This document shows, in pieces, positions 39,521 to 49,244 of a DNA stretch of 64,000 nt (the stretch's first letter is position 1; every line of letters begins with the position of its first letter). The notes under the pieces are model-generated. The model was not told the DNA's origin. It searched no databases and saw only the letters and a program-made list of their open reading frames with translations. The stretch is from the NCBI GenBank assembly GCA_949752795.1, contig CATKHW010000427.1, positions 1,054,001 through 1,118,000 on the forward strand. The letters run 5' to 3'. This stretch comes from Hyperoodon ampullatus. Taxonomy: Eukaryota; Chordata; Mammalia; Artiodactyla; Ziphiidae. The translations under genes and the position numbers were made by a program.

Positions 39521-41264
39521 CAATCTCACCAGTCCTCTCAGTCCCAAGTGTCCAGCCTTATGCCTCATCCAGCTGTCTTTGCAGATAGGGTCATTCCAGG
39601 TTTCATTAGAACCCCTGAAGGAATTGTGTAAGAATTTTGCTGTTTTTTGGTTTTGTTTTTGAAATTCATTTTTATTATGGGGTTGAGCTGGTTTTCACTG
39701 ACCTGTTTATGCCAGTCTAGACACAATTGATTTCCTTACGGAGACATATGAATACATAGGTTTTAAGATTCTTACTAGTCAGATATATTCCTCGGCGGGG
39801 AATAGGGGTGTTGAGTCCCATTCACTGAGGAAGGTGTAGGTCTTGTCTATTCTGTATTTGGTTTATGGAATGGTACCTGTGCTAATATCATACTCTGGTT
39901 TTATGCATCACCCCACCTCTCCATTCCCCTGAAGCAGGCATAAGAGTTTTTTTCTAAATGTGAGACTCTGTTCTCTTTCCTAATTCAGTTCATGTGTTGT
40001 GATATTGACATTCCCTCTATAAGTGATATCTTATGATAAGATTCTTTTTCTGTGTGACTAATTTCCCTTAGAATCATCATACCTAAATCCACTCATTATG
40101 CTGCTACTGGCCTTATATACACTGATTTCACGTCTGAGTGATATTCCGTTGTACAAAATTACCACAAGTTCTTTATGCATTTCTCTTTTTCCTGGGATAT
40201 TTTAGGTTTACCAAAGTTGAGGTTCTTGTATGCAGAGCAGCCCTAAACTTTGGGGTGCCTGTGTCTTATTGATATTTAGTCTTCCCAAGTCATATGCCCG
40301 TGAGTTGAAGTCCCCTTTGCTAGGGGGCTTTGTATTTTAGAAGTTTTAGGAAACAGCATACACTTCTTCAGAGTGGCTCTTGGATATTTATACCCCACCC
40401 ATCAGCGTGACTAGGCTCCCTGTTTTCCATGGCCTCTCCTGCATTTCTGGTTTGTACACATTTTTTGGATTGCCTTTCTGAGCAGTGGAAATTGAGACTC
40501 CTTTGTTGTGCAGATTTGCATTTCCCTCTTGCTTGGTTGGCCAAAAACTCTGCATGTGTTTTTTTCCTGAAGATATTCACGAAAAAAACGCATACACCCA
40601 TTTGCCCAACTGCATCATTTTAGAAATTCTGCTGCTTTTCATATGCTTTAAATGTGAGTACAATCTACCTTTTGAAATCTGTTTCCTGCAATTCTGCCTC
40701 TCATTCAGATCCTCTTCGTTGCCTTACCTGAATATATTTTTGGACGTTGGTTATCATTTATATCTTTGCAGGTCTTTGAATTGTCTGCTCCTGAGCTCCA
40801 TTTTGCAACTCGCTTTTTTTGTGAGCTGGCCGCCAAACCATTGGATTGCTTCCGGCCCTATTCTGGTTCTGGGGAGGCAGGCTGAGCCTTTGGTTAATTC
40901 TTCTTCCTAATGGGAAATTAGAGTGACATGTGCCTGTCAAAACTCCTACAGCTAATCTCTCATTGGTTCCCCCTCTTCCCATTTACCCTCTGCACAAATT
41001 GCAAACTGTGGGAAACAGGAGGTTAAAGGTGCTGATTCTCCAAGTGGGGAGGTTGTTAGTAATGTGGCTGGAATGGCGAACCCCAGCAGCAGGAGATCAA
41101 AAATGAGGTGCATTTTAGACACCTTTCCTGAGCACACGGTGTACATTCATCTCGGTTTCCCAGGCATGTTTTCGCTGTCAGAATACTCCCTTGAACCTGC
41201 AGATTTGGGACCCATGGAATGGGTACCAGGCAGTATTACTTTAAAAGGTCTGCATTTCCTCACC
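39521..41264. repeat. Satellite unit 20, highly divergent
   Basis: About 1,744 bp. All blocks of the unit are recognisable in order, but with many substitutions and small indels. The palindrome region 40537-40610 is only weakly symmetric (tgaagatattcacg at the axis). Confidence 0.85.
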
Positions 41265-42945
41265 CAGCCTCTCTAACATCTCTTAGCGTGCATAGCTTCC
41301 AGCCTTATATAATCATCCTGCTGTGGGTCTACATGTGTTCAATCCATGTTACATCGTAGCCCTTCAACAAAAGTTGTAAGAATTTTTGTCTGTCTCACTG
41401 TTTTTATAAATAGTTTTAAATTTATTTTTATATTGGTTACAGCTGATTTTCAAAGCTCTGTTTTTTGCTGCTGTACATCCACTTGATTCATGTACTGTGA
41501 GACAACAATAACTTCTTTTTCAGATGCTTACCAGTCATATGTATTATTTTCCAGTGACTTGAGTGGGCTGAGTGCAGTTCTTTGAGGTACCGTGTAGGCC
41601 TTGTCAGTTATTCAATTTGGTACTTGGAATGGTATCTTTGCTAATTTCAACCTCCTGGATAATACCTCACCATTCCCCACCTTTCCCATTTAGCAGCCTT
41701 ATGTCTATTTTCTACATATTTGACTATGTTTCTGTTTTGTAATTTATTTCATGTGTAGCCATTTTTGATTCCACCTTTAAGTGACATCTTATGATATGTG
41801 TCTTTTTCTTTCTGACATATGTCACTTAGAATGATCGTATGTAACTCCTCCAGAGTTGTTACAACTGGCCTTATTTCATTGATTTCTGGATGAGTAATAT
41901 TCCACTCTACATAAGTACCCCATCTCTTTTATCCATTTTATCCTTCCAGGGACATTTAGGTTATATCCAAGTTGAGGCCCTTTTTAACAGAGAGGTGGTA
42001 AACGTTCGGGTGCCTGTTTTCTGTCGATTTTTGTTTTTCCCAAGGTACACGCCCATGAGTGCAAGTGCCCTATGCTCTGTAGCTCATTTTTTAGATGTTT
42101 TAGCAAACACAATACACTTCTCCAGAGTGGCCGTTGGCAAATTACATTTCCACTATCAGCCTCACAGGGCTCCCTTTTCTCCTCGCCCTGTCCTGCATTT
42201 CTGGTGTTTACACTTTATGTGGATGGCCCTTCTGACTGACGTGATGTGATACATTTTGTGATATTGATTTCCAGTGCCCACCTGTTGGGTTGGATAAAAA
42301 GTGTGTATGGCCTTTACTTGAATATATTCAGAAAAAATGCATACACCCTTTTTGGCCAACTGCATCATTGGCGATGTTCAGCCCCTTTTCTTGTGCTTTA
42401 ATGGGGAGTCCTTTCTACCTCTTCAAATCTGTTTCCTGCCACTCTCCCTTGCTTACAAGTCCTTTTCTGTGACTTACCTCAAGACATTTTTCGACGATAG
42501 ATATTTTCAACTCTGCAGTTTCATGAATTTTAGTGCCCCTGAGTTCCATTTTTCAACTTGTGTTTTTGGAAACTGGACACAAAACAGTGGGATTTCCTCT
42601 AGCCCTATTCTGTTTCCGTGGGCAATTCTAGCCTTTGATGAATTTGTGTTCTGGATTGGAAATTAGAGTGGCATGTGCCTGTCCGAACACCTAAGACATG
42701 TCTCTATATTTTTCTCATCCTTCCGCTACATCCTCTGGACAAATTCCAAACTGTGTGCAACAGGATGTTGACGGTGCTGATATCACCAAGTGAGGAGATT
42801 GTTAGGAAAGATGCTGGAGGGTTGAACCCGAGCACCATGCAATGAGGAGATGAGGTGCCTTTTCCAAACTCTTTCCGATCAAACGGTGTACCATCCTCTA
42901 GGTGTGACAGGCATGTTTTAGCTGTAGGAAGGGTCCCGTGCATGT
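41265..42945. repeat. Satellite unit 21, oldest copy, truncated
   Basis: Most decayed unit. The L1 part (about 41390-42300) is visibly closer to ordinary L1 than in the young units, for example 'ggatgagtaatattcc' near 41889 and 'gccgttggcaaattac' near 42131. The palindrome region 42288-42361 is partly symmetric. Similarity ends near 42945, shortly after the 'catgttttagctgtagga' block. Confidence 0.8.
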
Positions 42946-43159
42946 AAGGAGAACACCGGGGATTTTTCCAAATCAGTGCCTCCCCGAACCACAAACTGGG
43001 GAATTTTTAAGCTACGGCTACACGTATGTCCTTTAAGGGCCTTGGGAAATAGGCAGAGCCCAAACTTTAGATGACTGAAATCTTCAGGGTCAGAGCGCTC
43101 ACCATCGGCCTTGCTTAGGTTACATTTTATCTGTCATTGATAGATGATGTCAATAAAAA
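42946..43159. other. Unassigned sequence
   Basis: About 210 bp between the end of satellite similarity and an L1 fragment. I recognise no gene or repeat in it. Confidence 0.5.
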
Positions 43160-43340
43160 TATCTATTCTTTTTCAGATTATTTCCCCTTATAGGTTATTG
43201 CAAAATATTCAGTGTAGTTCCCTGTGCTATACAGTAGTTCCTTGTTGATGATCTATTTTATACATAGCAGTGTGTATGTGTTAATCCCAAACTGTTAATT
43301 TATCCCTTCTCCTACCTTTCCCCTTTGGTAATAATAAATT
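43160..43340 (-). mobile_element. L1 3' UTR fragment
   Basis: Plus-strand text reads as the reverse complement of mammalian L1 3' UTR: 'ttctttttcagatta', 'gttccctgtgctatacagta', 'tctattttatacatag' and 'cctttcccctttggta' in the usual order. It is truncated on both sides. The orientation is the same as the L1 part of the satellite. Confidence 0.8.
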
Positions 43341-43361
43341 ATAAGGTTTTATACTTCTCAG

Positions 43362-43551
43362 AAATGGGGGAGCTGAAAGAGAGGTATCATTTTCAATGGA
43401 AAAGCATTCAAAACAAGATTGAAGCTTCAGCCAAGAGTATTCGATGTACATCCATGAAAATAAATCACTTCATTTCTCTAATGTTGACCTGACAAATAAG
43501 ACAGACGTCTTCACTGAACTTGCTTATAGGAAAGTGATGGAAATATCAAAT
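43362..43551 (+). pseudogene. Exon-like segment A of an unidentified gene
   Basis: Preceded by a plausible splice acceptor (pyrimidine-rich, ending 'acttctcag' at 43361) and followed by a strong donor 'gtaagt' at 43552. The frame that is open over most of it (from about 43422 to the donor) carries one in-frame TGA upstream, at about 43420. I do not recognise the protein. It could equally be chance splice-like signals in decayed DNA. Confidence 0.22.
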
Positions 43552-43675
43552 GTAAGTCTTAGAAACATCTTATTTTACCCGAGCATTATACACTGCTCTA
43601 TGTTAACTACAGTTTGGCTCACACATATGTTCATTGAAGTTACAATGTTCTCAATTTCTGTTACTGATCCTCCAG

Positions 43676-43784
43676 AGTGGACCCCAACAGGAGTCCCCGT
43701 GCCCAGTGTCATTGGAGCCAACAGATCAAGACTGAGTTTGGTTCAGAAGCAAAGGAAACATTATTTTGAAAACAGAATGGAGAG
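43676..43784 (+). pseudogene. Exon-like segment B of an unidentified gene
   Basis: Bounded by 'gatcctccag' (acceptor-like) and 'gtgaga' (donor-like at 43785). One frame is open throughout and rich in basic residues (contains SLVQKQRKHYF). Only about 124 bp separate it from segment A, short for an intron. I cannot assign a family. Confidence 0.2.
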
Positions 43785-44052
43785 GTGAGAGCGTGCACTC
43801 CCCCATGGGCTGTGGGCTGGGCTGCTGTGTAGGGTCCCCGGCAGCGTCAGTGGGAGGGAGGGGATGGAGCTCTCGAGGGATGAGTTGGCTGCAGCTCAGG
43901 CTCTATGCCGCGCAGTCTGCATGGGACCCCACTAGCTGAGGTGTCGACCCAGCCATTCTGCACTAGGAAATCGGGTCTGAAGTGCCGGGTGTGGGACCTC
44001 TGCATGCGGAAACCTAGGAGCACGTGAAATTAGACAAAGCACAAAGGAAAAA
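43785..44052. other. Unassigned GC-rich sequence
   Basis: About 270 bp with no recognised gene, RNA or repeat. It lies between the exon-like segments and the 3' side of the endogenous retrovirus remnant. Confidence 0.4.
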
Positions 44053-44494
44053 CAGGTTAGACTTTATTTTATTGCCCAGATTCTCTTTTTATCTCCCAGG
44101 AATTTTTAATGAACGTTGCCGGAGACGAACACCTCCTCTGCTTTTTGTTCCGTTCCTTATTCTTGGGGTGTTGAGGGTGCAGACCCCTCTTTTGTAACTG
44201 CTTCATGTTGTGGTGGGAGCCCTGATACATGGGGGGAGGGTCAAAACGTCTCCACACCAGCCTCCTGGTGAGGTTGATTGTCCCAAGGCCTCCTGCCTCA
44301 CTTCTCGTCCGCCTGAGCACCAGCATTGGAAGTGTTACAGATTCTAATGACCTTTAAGGGTCCAGGAAAGAGAGGCGCAGGGATGCTGCGGTGGCAGGTT
44401 TCACCCCACCCCACATATGTTCGGCGACCTTAGGCTGACAGTTTTTGCCAGACTAGATGCTCTGACCAGTAGTCTGTGCTTTCTTTAATTAGGT

Positions 44495-44518
44495 CCCTGA
44501 ATTAATGTACAAACAGCA
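44495..44518 (-). pseudogene. Retroviral env TM trace (CC-x-Y-I-N-x-G type motif)
   Basis: A short minus-strand frame reads CCLYINSG, the form expected just after the conserved cysteine cluster of gammaretrovirus-like transmembrane subunits. A cysteine lies eight residues upstream, one residue further than the usual spacing, so an indel is likely. A stop follows two residues after the motif. No membrane segment or complete env is present. Confidence 0.5.
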
Positions 44519-45039
44519 CCATGTGTCAGAGCCCTGCCCGCACAACTCCCAGACAGTCCAGGGTCAGTGGTGATCCAGGACCATGACGTCCACTGAGTCA
44601 ACGGCCTTTAGAAGTAGCCAGCAGTCCAGCCGGTCATATTGGCCACCATCACCGCGGTGTCTGTAGGGTTTTCTATGGTGAAAGCGTGATATACGTTTCC
44701 CCCGCCAAGCTTATTAGCTCCCCTCTGGGTGCAGTAAGTCCTGCAAGCAGTAGTCTGCTCTTTCGGGGCACAGTCTTGTCGTTTTCTGAGAGAAACTCCA
44801 GGTCAAGTGATGGCCACACGAGTCATCTTGGGGGCCCGTTGCCCCCGTTTATCTCTCTGGAGGTTGGAGTTGGAGGGCCTCCTCACTCGAGGTCAGTGTG
44901 TCCACAGAGCGACCCCTGCAACTTCAGGGCATGATGGGTGGTTAGGATCACCACGTGGGGTCCTTTTCCCTTAGGAGGGAGCTGGCCTTGCGGGCTGCTG
45001 ATTTCCAGCTTTTTAGATACCCCAGTATCCGGGCCTGAT

Positions 45040-45905
45040 GAGTCGGTGGGCAAAGCCCTTGGTGACCATAGTTTATCATACCTGAAGGGCATTCTTGTGT
45101 TGCTCCATTTCAAGTGGTCCCAGTTTTTGCACTAAGGCTCCAAGGGCGATTAACCTTTGACCGGGTATGTAAAGGTCAAAGGGTTTAGCTAAATTAGGGA
45201 GTTCCTGGGCAAGGGTCTGTATTGACTGCTCTTTCCATTCTTGAAAGGCTGCTTCTGGATTCTATTCAAAAGGATCATCATCTTTTCGTGTCAGTGTTTC
45301 ATGTAGAGGCCCAGCTATTACACTGTAGTTAGGGATCCAGATGCAGAAAACCTTGGCCTCCCCAGGAACCCCTAAGCTGTCTTCTAGTTGTAGAAGAGGT
45401 AAGGCTGCAAATGGCTTCTTCCCTATCCTGGGATGCGTTTCTCCGAATATCTGTGAGAATGAAGCCCAGGCATGTCACCTTAGCCTGGGATATTTGAGCG
45501 TTTTTCTTGGACACCTTCTATCCTTTCTTGGCTAGGTAGTTCAGAGGCGTCTTTAGTAGGCCTGGCGATCAGAATGTCATCTGCATATTGAAGGAGGGTT
45601 CCCTTTTACAGAGGTTGAACTTTTAGGTCTTTAGAGGACATTTCCCCAATGATGGTGTGGGGATTTTTGAACCATTGGGGCAGGACGGCCCAGCATTATT
45701 GCTTTTGTTGCATGTTGTGTCCTGCCACTCACAAGCCAAAAATTCTTGTGACTCTGAGATGAATGGAATACAGAAGAAGGCATCATTGAAGTCTAATACA
45801 GAATGCCATGGCCTGGTGGAAGGTAGAATGACCAGCAGGGAGTAGGAAATAGGAGCTACTGGATGTATATCCTTGGTGGCTTCACTGACTGTCCTGATAT
45901 ACTTT
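45040..45905 (-). pseudogene. Retroviral pol remnant: reverse transcriptase and downstream region
   Basis: Minus-strand frames show gammaretrovirus-like reverse transcriptase landmarks in order: the VLDFNDAFF block (45773-45799), the YADD active-site block (45576-45587), and an open stretch 45329-45514 with VTCLGF and a later QLRGSWGGQGF, matching the thumb region. Further down (about 45110-45260) an AFQEWK...LAQELPNLAKPF segment fits the connection to RNase H. Frameshifts separate these blocks, and stops follow 'QYADDIL'. It cannot encode an enzyme. Confidence 0.75.
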
Positions 45906-45920
45906 ACCAGGTCTCCAGCA

Positions 45921-46130
45921 GCCCATGGGGCTCTCGTGGTCAGGCCAATCCCAGGATATGGAGCTCACCTGGGCGGCACCCCTACCCCACAGCCCACGGG
46001 GCTCTCGTGGTCAAGTCCCTCCCAGGGTATGGAGCTCACCTCTGCAGCTACCCAGCAGCCCATGGGGCTCTCCTACTCAGGCCCTTCCCAGGATACAGAG
46101 CTCCCCTGGGCAGGTACCCCAGCAGGGCTG
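45921..46130 (+). repeat. Small GC-rich tandem repeat, about 66-71 bp, three copies
   Basis: The landmark 'gcccatgggg' (once 'gcccacgggg') begins copies at 45921, 45992 and 46058, each followed by 'ctct.....tca.gcc..tcccagg.ta' and 'gagct'. A partial copy follows near 46121. It abuts the 5' side of the pol remnant. Confidence 0.8.
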
Positions 46131-46516
46131 GACACCCAGGAACTGTGCACATAGCCCACCTTGCAGAGAACCCACAGCTCACCTGTCGCTCACAGCTGAC
46201 ACAGAACACCTCAGAGCAGGACTTGAACTAACAAACAGCAGCTCTGACAGGTCTGTGACCATGGCTATCACTCTCTGCAGGCTCTTTCTGCCTCGTCTTC
46301 CAGACACTTCCACTGCAGCCAGGGCACCAGGCCTCTGTCTCCACGCACCATCCCTCCTCTCCCTGACTCCTGGGTTCCTCTCATTAGGATAGGGTCTTCT
46401 TGAAGTTGTTTTCCACTCATGGACCAGATAAAATGATAAGAAAACAAGCCGCAGCTGCAGCCCCTTGTCTATCCTGACTCTCAAGAGCCCACACCTGTTC
46501 CTAGGGCCTGGCCCGT
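46131..46516. other. Unassigned GC-rich sequence
   Basis: About 390 bp without recognisable repeat or conserved coding sequence. Open frames exist on both strands, but none resembles a family I know. Confidence 0.4.
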
Positions 46517-47139
46517 TTAGCAAGTTTCATTTTCTGCAACTGTGAACCCTGAGGGGTGAGGATTGGCTGATTTTGGCAGCCTGAAACTGCCTGCCGGCCC
46601 GCCAAAGGTGTCCCTGGGTTGAGGGCAATATAAACAGCACTCCAGTGAGCGACAGCCCTTGTAGCTGTGACTGACGGCATATTCTCTGCCCCGTAGGCAG
46701 TTCCGGAGCTGTGCTGGTGGGAGGGAGTGAGGGTCCGTGGCTTTGTGGGTGGCCCAGTGTGAGTGGGGCTCTGCTGGACTTTCTGCAGGAGTTGCCAGGC
46801 TGCCACCTGCTAAAGAAGAGGATGTGTCACCGATACCTGCCACTGGAATTTCTCCCCAGGCAGAGGTGAGGAAGTAAAAAAGCAGTGGGGGCCGTGGCAG
46901 GAGGGGTATCTCAGGCAGGGAAATGGAAAGCTTCCAGAAGAGCATCTGGGGACAGGACCATCCTGACTGGCCTGCAGGCACCAAGTCGGCCTGCGTGCTG
47001 TCACTGTTGTGGCTCCACAGCCCTTTCTCTAGGCTTTCAAGCCCTTGTACATATTCAGGTGTTTTACCTGGGAAGGGTGGCAAAAGTTCAACAGCAGCTG
47101 GCCTGGGGCTCAGCTCACGGTTACTCACAGATGCCTCGG
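46517..47139 (-). repeat. Unidentified 623-bp repeat, copy 1
   Basis: Clearly homologous, by eye above 80% identical, to 49245-49867 in the same orientation. The minus strand is unusually open: a single frame spans 46517-47158 (213 codons) and another 46501-46806. Residue blocks such as PFPGKTPEYVQGLE and WKLSI.LPEIPLL are kept in both copies, but the frame containing them differs downstream. It could be an interspersed repeat, LTR-like or a coding relic. I cannot name it. Confidence 0.75.
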
Positions 47140-47400
47140 CATGGCCCCCTCTTTGCAATGAGGATGCTCCTTGCGTAGGAGTGGGCTGCTGGCTCTATGG
47201 GAGATGATTCCCCACCTCTGACCAATTTCAGAATTGTTTACCGCTGGAGCAAGTGCCCTGATAGTGTTTTCCTCTGTCTAACTGGTGGGTTCAGGTTATT
47301 TTTTTTCTTTTTTTGTTCAAGTTAGATTTTATTCCTCTTTTATGTATTTATAGATATAAGCATGGAAATCATTCATTCATATAAATACATCTGTGTGAAG
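47140..47400. other. Unassigned sequence, partly A/T-rich
   Basis: Sequence between repeat copy 1 and the L1 3' end. Contains T-rich tracts near 47299-47316. No gene seen. Confidence 0.4.
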
Positions 47401-47407
47401 GGAAGAA

Positions 47408-48403
47408 CTTTTTTCTGTTTTATTTTTAAATTTTATTTTTTAAATTTTGAAATTTAATTTTATTTATTTTTTTATACAGCAGGTTATTATTAGTTATGTA
47501 TTTTATGCATATACATGTGTACAGGTCAATCCCAATCTCCCAACTCATCCCACCACCACCACCCCATGGCTTCCCACACTAGGTGTCCATACGTGTGTTC
47601 TCTACCTCTGTGTCTCTATTTCTTCCCTGCAAACCAGTTCATCTGTACCATTTTTCTAGGTTCCACATATATGCATTAATATACCATATTTGTTTTTCTC
47701 TTTCTGACTTACTTCATTCTGTATGACAGTCTCTAGATCCATCGACGTCTCTACAAATGACCCAGTTTCATTCCGTCTTATGGCTGAGTAATATTCCATT
47801 TTATATATGTACCACATCTTTATCCATTCGTCTGTCTGTGGGTATTTAGGTTGCTTCCATTACCTGGCTATTGTAAATAGTTCTGAAATGAGCATTGTGG
47901 TGAATGTGCCTTTTTGATTTATGGTTTTCTCTGGGTATATGCCCAGAAGCGGGATTGCTGGATCATATGGTAATTCTATATCTAGGTTTTTTAAGGAAAC
48001 TCCATACTGTTCTCCATCGTGACTGTATCAATTTACATTTCCACCACTAGTGGAAGAGGGATCCTTTTGTCCACACCCTCCCCAGAATTTGTTGTTTGTA
48101 GATTTTCTGATGATGCTGATTCTAACAGGTGTGAGGTGATACCTCATTGTAGTTTTGATTTGCATTTCTCTAATAATTAGTGATGTTGAGCAGCTTTTCA
48201 TGTGCGTCTTGGCCATCTCTGTGTCTTCTTTGAAGAAACGTCTCTTTAGATCTTCTGCCCATTTTTGTATTGGGTTGTTTGTTTTTTTAATATTAAGCTG
48301 CATGAGCTCTTTATATATATTGGAGATTAAACCTTTGTCCATTGATTCGTTTGCAAATATTTTCGCCCATTCTGAGGGATGCTTTTTGCCATTCCCGTTT
48401 TTT
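47408..48403 (-). mobile_element. 5'-truncated L1, antisense
   Basis: The plus strand starts with T-rich/A-T-rich sequence (the L1 3' end), then the 3' UTR blocks 'tttttatacagcaggtt' and 'tcaatcccaatctccc', then the C-terminus of ORF2. It is much less decayed than the satellite's L1 part. It breaks off near 48403, next to an A-rich tract at 48409-48432. The T-rich block style suits cetartiodactyl L1. Confidence 0.9.
48028..48342 (-). pseudogene. L1 ORF2 C-terminal fragment
   Basis: 104-codon open stretch matching L1 ORF2p near the C-terminus: [17 protein letters not shown] at the start, then [31 protein letters not shown] and a CGQK zinc-knuckle-side block. The native protein is about 1,270 residues; only this tail is kept and the frame breaks after it. 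Non-functional. Confidence 0.9.
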
Positions 48404-48775
48404 TAACAAAAAAAGAAAGAAAGAAAAAGAAGCAGAACACTAATGTGTGTAAAATATGTCTTTTGAAACTGTCGTTTTGAAATATGGACATACTTTGAAT
48501 TTTTTGGTCGATATATGAACCCGGTATTTGTTTTCAGGGCAGGTGTCCTTTACAGGCCTGCAATGATTTTGAATATCAACTGACCATTAGCGCTGGGATT
48601 AAAGCTGCTGTTTTGTGAAACGGCCACAAGGTGGCAGCAGTTCTCCCTTACCAAATCTGCTTACTAGAGCAACAGAGCCTCAATGGAAGTCATGTTCTAG
48701 ATTGGAATTTAGAATGGAATATGCCAGGAGAAAGCCCCTCAAGTTTGTCTCACTGCTTCTTGTTCGAGTTTTTAA
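48404..48775. other. Unassigned unique-looking sequence
   Basis: About 370 bp between two L1 fragments, starting with an A-rich tract (48409-48432). No gene recognised. It holds a CTCF-like motif at 48624-48638. Confidence 0.45.
48624..48638 (+). promoter_or_regulatory. CTCF core-like motif
   Basis: CCACAAGGTGGCAGC fits the CTCF core CCASYAGRKGGCRSY at 14 of 15 positions; the fifth base is A where C or T is usual. It lies in unique-looking sequence of the island, between the two satellite arrays. A motif match alone does not show occupancy. Confidence 0.45.
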
Positions 48776-49244
48776 TGTATTTTTTTATTTTTTATTACAG
48801 CAAATTTGATTACAATGTTTGGCTTGTTGTAGGTGTGGAAGATGTGGTTCTTTTACACATACACATATGTCTGTTCTTCCTGGGATCCTTTTCCCATGTA
48901 CCTTATGACAGAATGTTGAGTAGTCTTCTCTTGGTATTCTGTAGGTCTTTGGTGATTATATATGTCACCTGTGTTTGTATATGTCTGTTAACCCCAATAT
49001 CATAATGAAACCAATCCTCACACCTTTCCATTGGTGAACCATATGTTTGTTGAATGAATCTGTGATTGCCCTTCTCCGTGGAAATATCTGCCCTGGTATC
49101 CATTTTTCGGTCACACCTATAAGAGATATGATACGATATGTGTCTTTCACTTTCTGACTTACTACAAGTCACGTGATTACCTCTAGACACACCTACGGTG
49201 CTGCAAATGGCATTGTGTCCTTTTATTCCTTGGCTTCTATTCTG
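48776..49244 (-). mobile_element. Old L1 3' fragment, antisense
   Basis: Decayed but colinear with L1 3' UTR in reverse complement: 'attacagcaaatttgatt', 'ctgtaggtctttggtg', 'ctgttaaccccaatat', 'tatgtgtctttcactttctgacttac' (split in the middle) and 'gctgcaaatggcattgtg' near 49200. It ends where repeat copy 2 begins. Confidence 0.65.

Larger units (their letters stand above)
44053..45910 (-). mobile_element. Degraded class I (gammaretrovirus-like) endogenous retrovirus, antisense
   Basis: The minus strand reads, from high to low coordinates, pol reverse transcriptase, the connection/RNase H side of pol, an env TM trace and a candidate polyadenylation signal (AATAAA on the minus strand at 44063-44073). 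Stops and frameshifts interrupt every part. Only about 1.05 kb separates the reverse transcriptase active site from the env TM trace, so integrase and most of env are missing. No gag, no clear LTR pair and no primer-binding site were found. It is an inactive fossil. Outer limits are approximate. Confidence 0.7.

Noticed and set aside
45863..46392. Plus-strand open frames of 93-155 codons in the GC-rich stretch
   Set aside because: They run over a 66-71-bp tandem repeat and overlap each other in three frames. No family resemblance; GC-rich DNA has few stops.
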